Shown: in pieces, positions 20,478-32,249 of the stretch | How the letters are laid out: every line of letters starts with the position of its first letter | Numbering within the stretch: position 1 is the stretch's first letter | NCBI GenBank assembly: GCA_010909165.1 | Contig: VJWM01000117.1 | Coordinates: forward strand, 1 to 64,000 | Direction of reading: 5' to 3' | Source of the DNA: Anthoceros angustus | Lineage: Eukaryota > Streptophyta > Anthocerotopsida > Anthocerotales > Anthocerotaceae | DNA: 64,000 nucleotides | The notes under the pieces: model-generated | Databases searched by the model: none | What the model saw: only the letters and a program-made list of their open reading frames with translations | What the model was told of the DNA's origin: nothing | Program-made: the position numbers and the translations under genes

Positions 20478-22190
20478 CGCTAGCTGCTTACCAACCAACG
20501 TCTCTCACTAGCCTTTGTCACATTCTCATTCAGCCATGTGCACTAACAAGAAAAGGGTGCGCCCTGGCTTCCTTCTCTACATTGTAGGCAACTTGATTCG
20601 TGATTGCCAATCGCTATTGGGCGTTCCCAAAAATGGAGGACACACGAGATCGAGGCGCACGACATGCGAGTTGTCCCACCCCATCACCGAGACACGGCAT
20701 GGAGGCTTGTTTCATCGCCATGGCAAACCCACCCATCGAGTACCAAGAGGGACTGCGTAAGCGGGGCATTGGGTGTGAACGCCGACGAAAGACTACTTGT
20801 CGGTGGACCAGCTCCCCACCACCCGAACGAGGAAGAGGTTGCCATCCCGTATGGAGGCCGACTTGGGGCGGTCGAAGGCCGGAGAAGGTGTATGTCCGGG
20901 CATTCCGCCGGGACGCAGAGTATGCAAGAGTGGGCACCGGAAAGGGAGATGGATGGTGCAGTCATGGAGGAAAGGGTTGCGAAATGCATCAGTGACGAAG
21001 GGCTAGCTTGGAAGAGGATGGACCTTTGCCTTGCAGACATACACCGACACACAAGTGTGCATGCTCGGGCAGCTAGGATTGGGTTTCTGGACGAGCCAAG
21101 GAGCTGGCAATTCGTTTACAAAGCCGTAGAGGCACTCCGGAAAAGCGCGTGAACATCTTAATGAGGTTTGAGACTCCTAGGAGAAAATGTATTGTGATGC
21201 CATGATGTCGGCGCACAAGTTCAATGTGTTGGTTATGCGAAGGAGGCCCGTTCGCGAAATGATCTCGACCTAACCGGGCACAATGGATTGGAGGAACTTG
21301 GATGTCTTTGCGAAGAGGCAGTACCACAAGTGGATGTGGGGAAACACATCTATGTGTGAACGTGGCCCTCTTTGGGAAGAGCGTCGGTATTTGCTATGGA
21401 CAGGCCCAGTATGCGGAGATCCATGCTTACTAGTCCTTCAATAGCATGTGGCCTTGTGACCATTGTGAGGCGGTGCGGATGGTGCCAATTTCTTGTGTGG
21501 CAAACGAGGCTTTTGTTCACGCAATAGGGTGGACCATTTTGGATACGGACTTCAAATGCAATGACGAGGGCAATACCAGCTCCTTGAGGCGGTGAGATGA
21601 TTGTTGAGGCTGCTACATGGCTGGAGGACTACTATATGGGCTGCTAGTGGGCGATCACATGGGTACTTGTTCGGATACAAAGCCTTGCCGAGGCAAAGGG
21701 CTGGAGGTGCAGAAGGGAGTTCTACCCCAGTGGGACAAAGAAAATTGGTATTTGAATTTGTTGGAAGCCTAAATGCATAACACCGGTATTCACCCTTGAT
21801 CCGTGTGTTCTTGGTTCTCCTAACGTGTGTGAGAAGGCGGTGTGTCGCAGAGTTCTCTTGTCAAGAGAATCCTTGTTCGACGGTGAAAGTCTTTGAGTGG
21901 CAAGGCTGTGGATCCGATCTTGTACAACTGTGATGACAAGTTCTTAGCACCTTTGCCAACCTTCTTCCTCGGACGGGTCCCGATCTCGTCAATAATCTCC
22001 ATGCTCATGCGGAATGAAAGTGCGGCTTCTATCACTTTGAGGAATCGAGTTCTCTCCTAAGTAGTCCATTGAGGCCACATTTCACAATCATCCACAAACA
22101 CAAACCAAAGAAAACACACGGTTTACAAAAGTGCTTACCATCAATGTTATGAAGTTGCACAAGAGAGCCATGGCTTGGGGTCCCAAGGGT
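20478..22190. other. Unassigned; a 182-codon plus-strand frame of unknown identity
   Basis: 20604-21152 (+) stays open for 182 codons, with Arg/Glu-rich, coding-like composition in its second half (SMQEWAPEREMDGAVMEERV). I do not recognise it. The following 1 kb contains further plus-strand fragments with stops. It is probably part of an unidentified transposon. Confidence 0.25.
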
Positions 22191-22198
22191 GAGGGACG

Positions 22199-22858
22199 TC
22201 ACATCGGCCCGCCAAACTGATCGCGGACAATGATTCTTCTCGTTGTGGCCTTCCGATTTTTCGACATGCCATGCGGCGGGAGGAAGACCTTGGTTTGACA
22301 TAAGGCACCTTCAACAGGCGCAGATGGAGCCTCACAAAGGAAGATCCCATGCCCGTGACGCTGGCACCGGGAGGTCAAACATTGCTTTGGAACATGCTCC
22401 TTTCCATCTAAAAGGTTGTTCGGTTCCTCGCCTACAAGAGATGATGAAGCACCTCCGTTTTCCGATGTTGTTCTTCGCAAATGGGGACAGGAGAGAAAGA
22501 ATATTATTAGAAAATGGCTCGATGATCCTTCCACTGTACACGTGCCACAACCGTTAATCACCTTTAAATGCGCATGGCATTGGGAAATGTAGCCAAAGAA
22601 TGCAGAGAACACGCATAAGCTCGTGGCATGTACTTTAAAAAGGTGGGTGACGGGCCGACGAATGGAACCGAGGAAAACACATTGGGCCACGGATACCCGT
22701 GGGATAGCTATTTTTAACACAAGAAAAGGGTGGAGATTCGGCAATGGGGACAAGCGCCCCATTATTGAAGACACAAGTGTTATATTGCAACAGAACAAAC
22801 ATGTCCTATTATGACATGCCCTCCTCCAAACCAAAATTTGTAACGATTGTGTGGCCAT
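22199..22858 (-). other. Unidentified 219-codon frame
   Basis: This is an open minus-strand frame without a recognisable domain. Its C-terminal third is polar and coding-like (NRKATTRRIIVRDQFGG). The plus strand also has open frames here, so coding strand and reality are uncertain. It lies between the CACTA element and relic 2. Confidence 0.2.
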
Positions 22859-24456
22859 AACAAACTACGCAACATAAAAGCGTAACAAACACCCTCATTC
22901 TAATGAAATGCAACAGAGGTGTGGCAACACTTGGGCATGTTAATACCGTAAACTACCGAGAAAGCGTCGAACATGCTATCACGCAGCTTGAGGTCGCGGT
23001 TTGTCGCTCCGCACCACTTGTGCTCAAAAGTGCCACTCGCCGTTCCTCGGTCGAAATATTCATCCACTTGAGCTTTGCAACGTCTCTCCCTCAGCACGAT
23101 CTGCCGAGGCGATTTCTTCTTCCTCGATCCTTTGTCACTCCGTTTTGACTCGGGAAATGTTGTTCAACCCGTTGGCGTAGAATTGCTTCTCAATGCATTG
23201 AGCACGCAAGAAATCCCCCCGTTATTGTTAAGCAAATACCAACATTGACGTTGGTTCATCCCACTCCGGGATGCCGGTTCGTAAGCCGCAAACACCTGTA
23301 AAATGCCACAGGATAGCCAATGGCATATCGTCCACCTTCTCTCGATGGAAATGGTGAGCCATACCTTCAATGCGCACATCCGGCGGCTTCTCCTTACGCT
23401 GTACATTAAGAACCCTTCCTTGGGCGGTGATCAAAGACTGATGCATAAACAAGTGATGCTCCGACTTACGAAACACCTTCACAATAACTTGTCGGACAAA
23501 AGCTCACATGCATTCATGCCGGCACCTGCAAGTTCAAAGAGATCCTTATGGTCATATGGGAAGTTTTCAGCACATGTCTCTTAGTGCGACTCCATGTACA
23601 GCAAGAGGCACCGCAACTCCGGGGAAGGTCTCCGGTCGTTCGGGCTTGCCAGGTTGATACTAGGTACCACGGGTGCGCCACTTGTCCTCCACGTTCGAAA
23701 TTGTGGCAGCTGTGAGGCATCCTGCGAAAACATGTTTTGCGGTGTGGTCGCCTCAAATCCATGTCGGCTAGTGGCTGCCGACAGAGGGGTAGTGCAGACC
23801 ACTGTCTTGGTCACTGGTAGGGCAAGTTAGTCCTACAGGTGTTAAACCTCCCACCACCCTTGCTCAATTCACGGTGACCAACGCCGCAGGTCGAGAGGTA
23901 CATGCACCAAACTAATCATCGGTGTGACCACGCGGTGGGTGATTTGCCGTTCGCATAACATGGGCGGGAACCCAGCTATCTCCAATCTCGGTGACCAACC
24001 CCTCTGGTGACATACATCTTTGGTGAGAGCAGCAATCAACCCCGTCCGTCGGGAATTGTAGCGCTCAACCGCCCGCCTGCGGTGGAGCCCTAACCTCACG
24101 CTTGCTCTTAGCATGCAACTCTCTCACACACTTTGTCATAATCCACGTTTACCTTATGAGGCGATTCTCGCCTCCTAGACTGCATATTGTTAGCGCCACT
24201 CGAGTTCCTTCGCCCCACGCTCCACGCCCTCGCGTCTGGGTGCATGATGCGCGGGCTTTATGGCACGTCTACCCTAAAATTCCCTTTTAACTGCGGTAGC
24301 CGGGTGGCGCTCCGCCCCCAACCCACTGGTTGGTCGCGAGAGCACATTGGTGGCGATTACCACTCTCCATCCGGTATCACCGTGAGAGGAGGTCGCGAAA
24401 AATGTATGATATCCCCGATTGCATTGTCACACAAAATCATGAGCTCGGGTCCGTTA
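22859..24456. other. Unassigned; expected 3' end or LTR of relic 2
   Basis: In the reading direction of relic 2 (minus) the 3' LTR should lie here. I could not find a matching copy upstream of its gag (34.2 kb and beyond). A coding-like minus-strand frame at 23228-23482 is not recognised. Confidence 0.25.
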
Positions 24457-25620
24457 TTATGTGACTACACATTCGCAGCAAGTCAATCGGTGGCTTCCGC
24501 TTTGTAGTCCTCGTCCAAGTTTGGCGGTGGCATATGGTGCCAAGTGGCGCATATGCTCTCTTACAAGCGTCGTCCGTCCTTCCAATTCGACAACACCTTG
24601 CTCACCTACATTCACCACCCGTAAAATTAACGCCTGCTTACATCCAATGTGCACGATGGGCCGGTCTTTGTAAGTACACAGTCCCCACGTCAAATTTCCT
24701 CGCCTTGGGTTTCCACGAGCCACCTCGCGTGAAGGCATCGGTTGTCCGATGTTGAGCAATGGCCAAGTTGTCCATGGCCATTGGGATTACCCAGAAATAG
24801 TTTGGCGCAGTTTTTGCAACTCAAAACACGGATTACATGCCCCAATCCTTTGGTTTGGAATAGGCATACGCCACGATATTTGGCATTTTCGTCCAAACAT
24901 GATGTAATGCAATTTGAAGTTGCAGTGCAATGCACGGCGATCCTATACCCCAATACATATATGGCAACAACTCATCCGGTGGTTTCAACCTCAGTGCAAT
25001 ACTTGCGCGTCCTTGAAAGTTTGCACTAGCCGTTCCACCAGTCGACGAGGATGGTCCCAGGGCGTCGATGGTCTATCGAGCTCCGATCCAACAACGCTTG
25101 GAACTCCCACGAAACTCATTGCCTTGGTCCGTCAACACCTAACTTCCATATCACGAGAACACATTGCAAAAATCGCGGTGTACTTGGAACTTGATCGGAG
25201 AAAAGCCAACTCCACCACTTTGAAAAATGCTCTATCATCAACATGCAATGCTTGTTGCCCCGCAGTCAATGGTAGTTCGGGGCATCGTCAGAGACCATCG
25301 GAAGAACAACCCCTTGATGGGCGGCGTAATGTAGTATCCACATCACGGTACATTAAACCTCGCTTCAACTTTGCATCACAGCATCAGCCACCCATTCCAC
25401 ATCGCATACGACCAAAAGTATGTATTTTTCAACATGTGATCGTTCTCTTGGCGTAAAATGCCCCAACATCTTGTGCACTTTGGTCACTAACGATCTTGTC
25501 TCCCACGGGTGGCACCTCCTTGCTCACCCTCGATCAACCACATACACTTTACCGTCCTTATATGTATAGCGGCGATTCGTTCCGGCTTACGGAGCGCCAT
25601 TGAGTTCATGCCACCACATA
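24457..25620 (-). pseudogene. Integrase of relic 2
   Basis: The start shows the zinc-domain remnant and IKGLFFRWSL, matching GLFFRWS of relic 1. Then come MIEHFSKWW, the second Asp in LTDQGNEFRG (near 25120) and LVERLVQTFKD. The C-terminal region has a GYRIAVH block, then ILRVVNVGEQGVVELEGRTT and HMRHLAPYATAK near 24530-24640, typical of the integrase tail. Several frameshifts break it. The first catalytic Asp is not clear in any frame (the residue after RWSL is Thr), so the core may be inactive. Confidence 0.65.
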
Positions 25621-25713
25621 CCATCCTTTGACTGAATGGCATGCTCGAGGCTTCCATATGTCTCGGCCCCCTTCCTGGTGGTGCTGGTCATTATGCATTT
25701 GCGGCCATCAACG

Positions 25714-26490
25714 CTAATAAATACTGGGCACATGTTGATGGATCCAGTCTTGTCTCGCCCGGTGATATCTTACGCCCCACAGTAGTTCCTCAGGCCGCCG
25801 GCATTGAGATGCACCTTTCTGCCCGGCACAATTGCATGTCATATCTTGGATAGCCAGTGTCACCGCAAGCTTCCGCTTAGTTTCAGTCATCAGGTGTAAT
25901 GGCGATCCGTGACTAATTGAAAACTTCGCCAAATAGGTATTATTTCGAACGGGGACCGCCTACACGGCTGACCGCTCTCCCTTCATAAGATGAATAGTTG
26001 GCCTCTGGTGTTGTTAGAATACCTTCGCGTCTCGACGCTGCCACCCGCTCTTTCCCTTCTCTGCGCTTGGGCAAGCACGGCCCAATGCCCGCTGCACTCA
26101 ATCCTGTCACGAAGAAGGGCAGCTGGTTAGCCTCTTAAGCATTGGCCTTTCGCCATTGCTTTCTTAACTCTGCCCACGCTTGCTCCTCAAGCCTGCTCGC
26201 CAAAGTACTTGGGTTTTCTTGAGCAACTCATATAATGGCTTGCAGTCTATGTAATATTTCATATAAGCGGTAGTAGTTCCTGCTTAAGAATGCTCTCGTA
26301 TATCCAGGCTGCCTCCTTGATGCAGGCATGAAGAGCTTTCCACTTTGCTTGCACTTGTGGCCAACTATGGCCAACACACCCCACAGCAATCTGTGCCCCA
26401 AGTGTGCATTGACCTCTCTATCTCAGAGCAATAGCCTCTTGAATCATTTCTTGGGATGGGCCTTGATCCAGTTGGCTTGTGCGCGCTGCT
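25714..26490 (-). pseudogene. RT connection and RNase H of relic 2
   Basis: Minus-strand fragments read KYYIDCKPLYELLKKTQVLW (the RT thumb/connection, near 26230), LPFFVTGLSAAGIG (RNase H start, near 26110), EANYSSYEGRA and HGSPLHLMTETKRKLAV (the late RNase H motif around TDHxPL, near 25880). Order and spacing fit Ty3/Gypsy RNase H. The frame changes repeatedly. Confidence 0.6.
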
Positions 26491-26741
26491 ATACTTACTT
26501 CAAGTGTTCAATGTGTTCCTCCTCGGATCATTGCTAAACACCAGAATGTCATCGATGTAGCATTTGACAAATACCGCCCTTATGATTCCCAAATTCAAAT
26601 CTGGTTGAAAATATATGGATGCGTTCTTTGCTAGCGAGCAACGGCATGGTCTCCATTCCATGCTCTTTTGCCCCAAAGGCATTGCCATCTTGCACTTGTC
26701 CTTGTGGAGTGCCAAATCCGATGTCATTACTCTTGGCGGCT
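26491..26741 (-). pseudogene. Reverse transcriptase, C-terminal half, relic 2
   Basis: The catalytic box VKCYIDDILVFS is intact (YIDD codons 26548-26559), preceded by a degenerate finger-palm junction (GFGTPQGQ). This half begins exactly where the plus-strand LTR element starts (26742) and is continued at 30504 on the other side of that insertion. Confidence 0.8.
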
Positions 26742-26841
26742 TGTTTCAGCTTTTTTTCTGGGTCACATTCTTTGTTAAGAGGGATAGGGAGGAGTTAGCC
26801 AATAAGGCCATTTTGGCGTTGGTGCAATCCCTAGACCCTCA

Positions 26842-27095
26842 GGTCTGCCCGGGCGAGGTCCGATGAGTGGTCTCGAGGTCCGGACGGAGTGGTCCGTCTC
26901 GGGCGAGGTCCGGCTGAGTGGTCTGCCCTCGGAAGTAGGTCCGACGAGTGGTCCGTCCGGCGAGGTCCGACGAGGTCCGTCTCGCAGGTCCGATGAGGGT
27001 CTGCCCGGCGAGGTCCGACGGAGTGGTCCGTCCGGTCTGAGTGGTCTGCCCGAGGTCCGAGTGGTCTGCCCGGCAAGTCCGACTGAGTGGTCTCG
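26842..27095. repeat. GTCCGACGGAGTGGTC array in the 5' LTR
   Basis: Irregular tandem units of about 25 bases, GAGGTCCGACGGAGTGGTCT followed by GCCCGGC, about ten copies with many one-base gaps. Confidence 0.85.
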
Positions 27096-27484
27096 CCGGG
27101 TGGTTTAGTTTGGTGGCATCGCTGGCATGGATCTACTGCTTGGGAAGGCCTGGTGCAAGAAGTCCGGGCAGGATGAGCTACGCCCCATGTACATACGACC
27201 TGTGGTTAGTACATACATAGGCGGGTTAGAAGTTAGGGTATGGGAGTATAGGAAGGCTCGCGCCCAAGACGGCAGACTATCCTGTACCATCTTCGGCCTG
27301 CGTGTTTGCCTCCGTGCTCGAGGAGTGAGGAGTTCGCCACCGGCGTGATTAATTGAGAGGAGAGCTGTGACAGCTCAACACGCTTGATGGGTGCATCGTA
27401 CTCGAGCTCGGAGGTGTCAGCGTCGAGACTAACCTTGAGGTAGGTAGTGCGTGCCACTTCTCCGAACAAGCCTGATGGAGGCGC

Positions 27485-27850
27485 GACCTGCCATCCTTGG
27501 AGGTCACTGAACGGAGGTGTGGGGATGCGTCTCCGCAAACGTGAAGCGCCGGAGGATTAGGAGGCGCTGGGGTGACTGTCATGGAAGCCATCCTTGAGGC
27601 CTGAACGGAGGCCGGGGATGCAGTCAAGCCACTTCGCAGTAACGGAAGTGCCCGGAGGGGATTAGGAGGCGCTTGGGGTGACTCGGAAGCCATCCTGAGG
27701 TCAGAACGAGGTGGGGATGCAGGCCGCTTACTCCGCAGTAACGGAAGCAGCCGAGGGGATTAGGAGGCGCTGGGGTGACTCACGGAAGCCATCCTTGGAG
27801 GCCGAACGAGGGGTTGCAGTCGCAGTTACTTAACGTGAAGCGCCCGGAAG
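27485..27850. repeat. ~100-bp tandem units in the 5' LTR
   Basis: About four copies of a unit containing GGAAGCCATCCTTGAGG, a GGGGATGCAG block and GATTAGGAGGCGCT; the CCATCC marks lie near 27490, 27588, 27688 and 27788. Confidence 0.8.
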
Positions 27851-28230
27851 GCAAAGGCGGCCTGTGTGAATACATCGGCGTGTTGGTGTGACTACCGGGA
27901 ATGGATAAGGGAGAAGGGTCGCTGTGTGTTGAGGTGGAGTGGGACAGAGTTGAGGAGCGCTGGGCGAGTACGAGATCGACGGCGAACGCGGCTGCTAAAC
28001 CCGCTCCTAGTACCGAGAAATCCGCGGGTTGTGGAAGGTCCGGGTCGCGCTACCGGTCCGACGAGTTGTGGAGGGGCACACACTTAGGTTGTGGAGCCGC
28101 CGACCCAACCTCGATGAAGTCCGCTCAGCGATAGGTCAGAGCTCAGCACAAGAGACCATTCCTTGGGAACGGACTTCCTACAACGACACGGATTGTGCGC
28201 GCCCGGCCGCTATCAGAAAGTCGCGCCACA

Positions 28231-28250
28231 TTTTGGCGCTGCTGCCGGGA
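28231..28250 (+). promoter_or_regulatory. Primer-binding site of the non-autonomous element
   Basis: TTTTGGCGCTGCTGCCGGGA directly follows the LTR end. It resembles the TGGCGCCGTTGCCGGGGA site of Athila/Tat-type plant Gypsy elements. Confidence 0.65.
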
Positions 28251-28655
28251 ATGGTATTGTGGACCGCGCCGAGTTAGTAGGTAGGAGGGACGGCCGCGAT
28301 TGTGCGGGGATGGGTGTAATAGTTGGGGCTTGTGGAGTATATGTATAGGGAGGATGCAGGACCTGGACCGAGGGTGCGAATCTAGCGGAGGCCCAAAGAT
28401 GCTCAAAGGGAGAAAGAAGATGGGCACGGCACTGGGAGGACGGCACATCAACCTCGGAGGAGGAGGGCGACTCATCCTCACAAAGGATGAATCTGGGTAA
28501 AAAAGGTTCCCAATGTTGCCGGACCGACACCGAGGAGGTAGGTAAAAGATGAAGGGGAGAGTCCGACGGAAGAGCGGAGTATTGTGTTGGCGAGGCCGCC
28601 AATGTATGAGAAGGGAGTATGTGGAGTGCCAAACCGGCGTCCGCATTTTGGCGCT
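28251..28655. other. Internal region of the non-autonomous element, no gene
   Basis: About 400 purine-rich bases without a recognisable protein. CATTTTGGCGCT occurs at both borders (28229-28240 and 28644-28655), so the interior may have shrunk by recombination between these short repeats. Confidence 0.5.
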
Positions 28656-28744
28656 TGTTTTGCTTTTTTGGTCACATCGTAAGAGGGATAGGGAGGAGTT
28701 AGCCAATAAGGCTGCCGACATTGCACGTGCAATCCCTCTTTTAC

Positions 28745-29250
28745 GGAGTGGTCTGGCGAGGTCAGAGGGTCCGGAGGGTCCGACGGAGTGGTCCGTCCGG
28801 CGAGGTCCGACGGAGTGGTCCGTCCGGCGAGGTCCGACGGAGTGGTCTGCCCGGCGAGGTCCGACGAGTGGTCCGGGTCGGAGTGGCTGGCGAGGTCCGA
28901 TGGAGGGGTCTGCCCGGGAGGTCCGACGGAGTGGTCTGCGTAGGTCTGGATGGAGGGTCTGCCCGGGCGAGGTCGATGGAGTGGTCTGCCCGCGAGGGTC
29001 TGATGAGTGGTCCCGGGCAGGTCACGGAGGGTCTGGTAGGTCGACGAGTGGTCTGCCCGGCGAGGTCGCGGAGTGGTCTGCCGGGCGGTCGACGAGTGGT
29101 CTGCCCGCGAGGTCGGAGTGGTCTGCCCGGCAGGTCTGACGGAGGGGTCTGGCGGAGGTCTGGTGGTCTGCCCGGCAGGTCCGACGGAGTGGTCTGCTCA
29201 GAGGTCCGGCGAGTGGTCCCCGGCAAGTCCGACCGAAAGTGGTCTCGCCG
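28745..29250. repeat. GTCCGACGGAGTGGTC array in the 3' LTR
   Basis: The same 25-base unit as at 26842, here about 20 copies with many small gaps. Confidence 0.85.
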
Positions 29251-29589
29251 GTGGTTTAGTTTGGGCACGCCGCATGGATTGCTGCGTGGAAGCATGCAAG
29301 AAGTCCGCGCAGTTGATGAGCTACGCCCGGGCCACGTACCGTGGTTAGTACATACATAGGCGGGTTAGGTTAGGTATGGGGAGTATATAGGAAGGCTCGG
29401 CGCCCAAGACGGCAGACTATCCGGTACCATCTTCGCCCGTGTGCTCTGCCGTGCTCGAGGAGCGGAGTGAGTTCCCCGCCACCGTGTGATTAGAGGGATG
29501 TTTAGAGCTCGTGACGAGCTCCGCCAACACGCTGATGGGTGCACTGGGTCGACTCGAGCGTGGAGGTGCTCGGGTGATTTCTGTAGACT

Positions 29590-30085
29590 AACCTTGAGGT
29601 CATTGAACTGAGGTGGGATGCGTCATGAAGCCATCCGCAGTAACGTGAAGCAGCCTGAGGGGATTAGAGGCGCTGGGGTGACTCGGGCGGAAGCCATCCT
29701 TGAGGCTCGGGGAGGCTGGGATGCAGCGAAGCCACTCTCCAGTAACGGAAGTGCCTTGAGGGATTAGGAGGCGCTTGGGGACTCACCATGGCCATCCTTG
29801 GAGGTCACTGGAACTGGTAGGGGATGCAGTCAAGCCACTTCTCCGCAGTAACGTGAAGTGCCCGTGAGGGGATTAGGAGGCGCTTGGGGTGACTGTCACG
29901 GAAGCCATCCTTGAGGTCTGAACGGGAGGTCGGGGATGCAGGGGAAGTAAGCCATTTCTCCGGCAGAACGTGAAGTGCCCGAGGATTAGGGAGGCGCTTG
30001 GGGTGACCGGCGGAAGCCATCCTTGGAGGTCATTGAACGGAGGTCGGGTTGCAGAAAGCTACTTCTCCGTAACGGAAGTGCCCTT
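29590..30085. repeat. ~100-bp tandem units in the 3' LTR
   Basis: The same unit as at 27485, here about five copies; CCATCC marks near 29630, 29695, 29793, 29905 and 30016. Confidence 0.8.
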
Positions 30086-30503
30086 GGAAGGGGCAAAGGC
30101 GTGTGAATACATCAAGGCAGTGTTGTGACTACTAGCCGGGAATGGATAAGGGAGAAGGGTGTTACGGCGGTGGAGGTGGAGTTGTGGCTTGGACAGAGTT
30201 GAGGAGTCACGCTTAGAGTACGAGATCGATTTAAGGAACGCGTTAAACCCGCTCCTTTAGTACCGGAGAATCCAGGGTTTGTGGGAAGGTCCGGCACGCG
30301 CTACCTGGTCCGACGAGCTGTGAGGGGCACACACTTAGGGTTGTGGACGCCACGGACCTTTGATGAAGTCCGCTGTCGGGCGATAGGGTACATAGAGCTC
30401 GGCCCGAGAATAAGCGAGACCATCTCGCGAGCGGAACTACCTTCCCCTACATGACGACGGGATTGTCTGGCGGGCGGCTCAGCCCGGCAAAAGTCGCGCC
30501 ACA

Positions 30504-30900
30504 GTCCTTCTCCTCAATCATGATCCGATTAAACTGCATCTAAATCGAGGTGGTAAATGAAAGCTACTTGGCCTCACCAATAGCGTCAAAGATCTCATCA
30601 GGAGTGGGCATGGGATACCGTTCCATGGGTGTTATTTCATTTAGAGCTCGGTAATCCCCACACATTCTTCTATCCTTCCATTCTCCATTCTCATCTTTCT
30701 TGAGTGGCAGCACGGTAGCTGCAGCATATTGCGAGTTCGACTTCCGCAGCCAGCTCCTTGCATCGCTTGTCCACGATATCCCACTCCACGGGGCTCAGTT
30801 TATATCTTCTGCGGAACACAGGCTCATCGGTGGTCGTGGTGATTTTTGAACTGCGATCATGCCTCCCAACTCGGCCCAACTAAACGCGAAGGTCCCTCGA
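30504..30900 (-). pseudogene. Reverse transcriptase, N-terminal half, relic 2
   Basis: The minus strand reads EPVFRRRYKLSPVEWDIVDK, a broken strand with ATVLPLKKDENGEWKDRRMC, then GDYRALNEITPMERYPMPTP and an IEEKD end, the fingers of a Ty3/Gypsy RT (usual pattern: RMCVDYRALN..T..YP.P). It stops at the insertion border 30503/30504. The other half with YIDD lies at 26491-26741. Short indels separate the blocks. Confidence 0.78.
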
Positions 30901-31114
30901 TTTCTGAGTAACATGTCTCGGATCCTCTGCCGTTCCAACGGTTGTAAATCTTCACATATTTGCCAATCATCAACCGAGTTCTCATGGCTTCTTTCCCGTG
31001 GCGGGATAACGGAGGCTGCCGTGTTGGCGACAAGCTCTTGCTTCTTAGGTGCGGATGAAAGTTCATCATTTCCCTGACAAATCAACAGATGCTTCTCGCC
31101 ATTCTTTCGACCCA

Positions 31115-32045
31115 TGGCTATTTGTATGGCCAAACCTGTAGTGACTAACCACTGCATACAAGTCATGTCGAACGCCTGCCCGACCAACCTGCACCGGAAT
31201 GATTCTGACACACCAGGCGTGTAAGTACCACCTGCACCAAATCCCATGGCTCGTTCTCGCTCCATTATTGTCGGCTCCCCCACTTCATTCCCCTTTGTGT
31301 CCAGAACCATGCCTTCTCCCCCTTTCCTGAACGCATATGATTGTGCGGTCTTGACGAGTGTGGGCCACGCTCTCCTTGGCTTTCCCACCACGTTTACTGG
31401 ATAGTGGGGTAGTTTATCTTCCTTGCGTACTGGTTGTGACCGTCGTTTTGGGTCCAAGATGTCATCCACACAGCGTTCTTCTGGTACCATTAGCCGCCGG
31501 TGATGCCTTAGGGTTGTCACATCGCCCACATTGGTCCAGAAGCTCCGTACCCGATGTGCATATGAGCCAGTCTGCACAGCATCCACAATAAACTCTTCCC
31601 CTAGCCAACTTCTGAGTTGCTCATATTGTTCCCGAACACTCTCACGCCTATCGAAGGCACCACACACATTTTCGAGTAGATACCAGCAGGATGGGTTGGC
31701 CGCTTGCACATCCCGCAAGATCCGGATGACCTCCACGGCTAGTTCCATGCCTTTGCCTGAGCCACGGCCGCCTCACGGAAAAGTTTTACACTCCATCCCA
31801 ATTAACATGTCCACTTTGCGCCAATGGCTTCAATTTGACGTCTTCCTACCAACAAGATATCCAGCAACCCTTTGCTTTGGCATCCTTTGATTGCCTCTCG
31901 GCTCATCAGCGGGTACTCCATTTGCACCGAATGATCCAGCCACAGCCACCGCCGCGCCCTTCGTCCGGCTCGACACATGTGTATTTCTTTACCAATGCCA
32001 CCCTCATCGCCTCAACCCGGCTGCTGATCCGGAACAAAGCTCCAT
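31115..32045 (-). pseudogene. C5-cytosine DNA methyltransferase domain in Gypsy pol (copy 2)
   Basis: The longest intact part is an ATG frame of 317 codons (31748 down to 30795). It continues without a stop from the methyltransferase into the pre-RT leader (RDMLLRNRGTFAFSWAELGG), so both belong to one polyprotein. Ordered motifs: motif I-like ALFRISSRVEAMRVA with KKYTCVEPDEG (31957-32043); motif IV GMECKTF with Cys codon 31788-31790; motif VI WYLLENVCGAF (near 31680); motif VIII-like QTGSYAHRVRSFWTN (31530-31577); then PHYPVNVVGKPRRAWPTLVK, MERERAMGF and RLVGQAFDM as motifs IX-X. It looks most like the DNMT3-type order, with the target region between VIII and IX. Two frame shifts separate motif I, motif IV and the long frame. 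Confidence 0.82.
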
Positions 32046-32249
32046 CGGATGGATGCCCCGTCCTTTCCAACCGAATCACCTTATTGTTGATCCGCTCAGC
32101 GGATTCAAAGCCAGCATCTTGTGAGGGTCTCTCCGACACACGCGAGTTAAAGGGCGCTCCCGAGCGATCGGTCGGAGGTGTTCTCGTGTCGGCGCACCAA
32201 TTGCCGAGTGTTCACGATACAAAGCAACCTTTTCGTAATCATCAAGTCT

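Larger units (their letters stand above)
26742..28230 (+). repeat. 5' LTR of the non-autonomous element (1489 bp)
   Basis: Starts TGTTTCAGC, ends GTCGCGCCACA. GAGGGATAGGGAGGAGTTAG at 26779 also occurs at 28683 in the other LTR. Holds two internal tandem arrays. Confidence 0.75.
26742..30503 (+). mobile_element. Non-autonomous LTR element inserted in the RT of relic 2
   Basis: Two direct LTRs (26742-28230 and 28656-30503) start with TGTTT and end in GTCGCGCCACA. A primer-binding-site-like sequence follows the first. The internal part is only 425 bases and codes for no recognised protein, so mobilisation would need proteins from elsewhere, as in LARD/TRIM-type elements. The insertion splits the reverse transcriptase of relic 2. 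The flanks (CGGCT before, GTCCT after) do not make a clean 5-bp target duplication. The LTRs have diverged mainly by repeat number and small indels. Confidence 0.72.
28656..30503 (+). repeat. 3' LTR of the non-autonomous element (1848 bp)
   Basis: Starts TGTTTTGCTTTTTTGGTCAC, ends AAGTCGCGCCACA. Longer than the 5' LTR because both internal arrays have more copies. Confidence 0.75.

Noticed and set aside
22859-24456. 3' LTR of relic 2
   Set aside because: No matching sequence was found beyond gag at 34.2-36 kb by eye, so the LTR could not be placed.
28762-29295. Thr/Arg/Pro repeat protein (177 codons)
   Set aside because: It is a translation of the 25-bp array inside the 3' LTR.
30795-31748. 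Host DRM/DNMT gene inserted next to a Gypsy element
   Set aside because: The frame is continuous with the pre-RT leader of the Gypsy pol and a second copy has the same context, so it belongs to the element.
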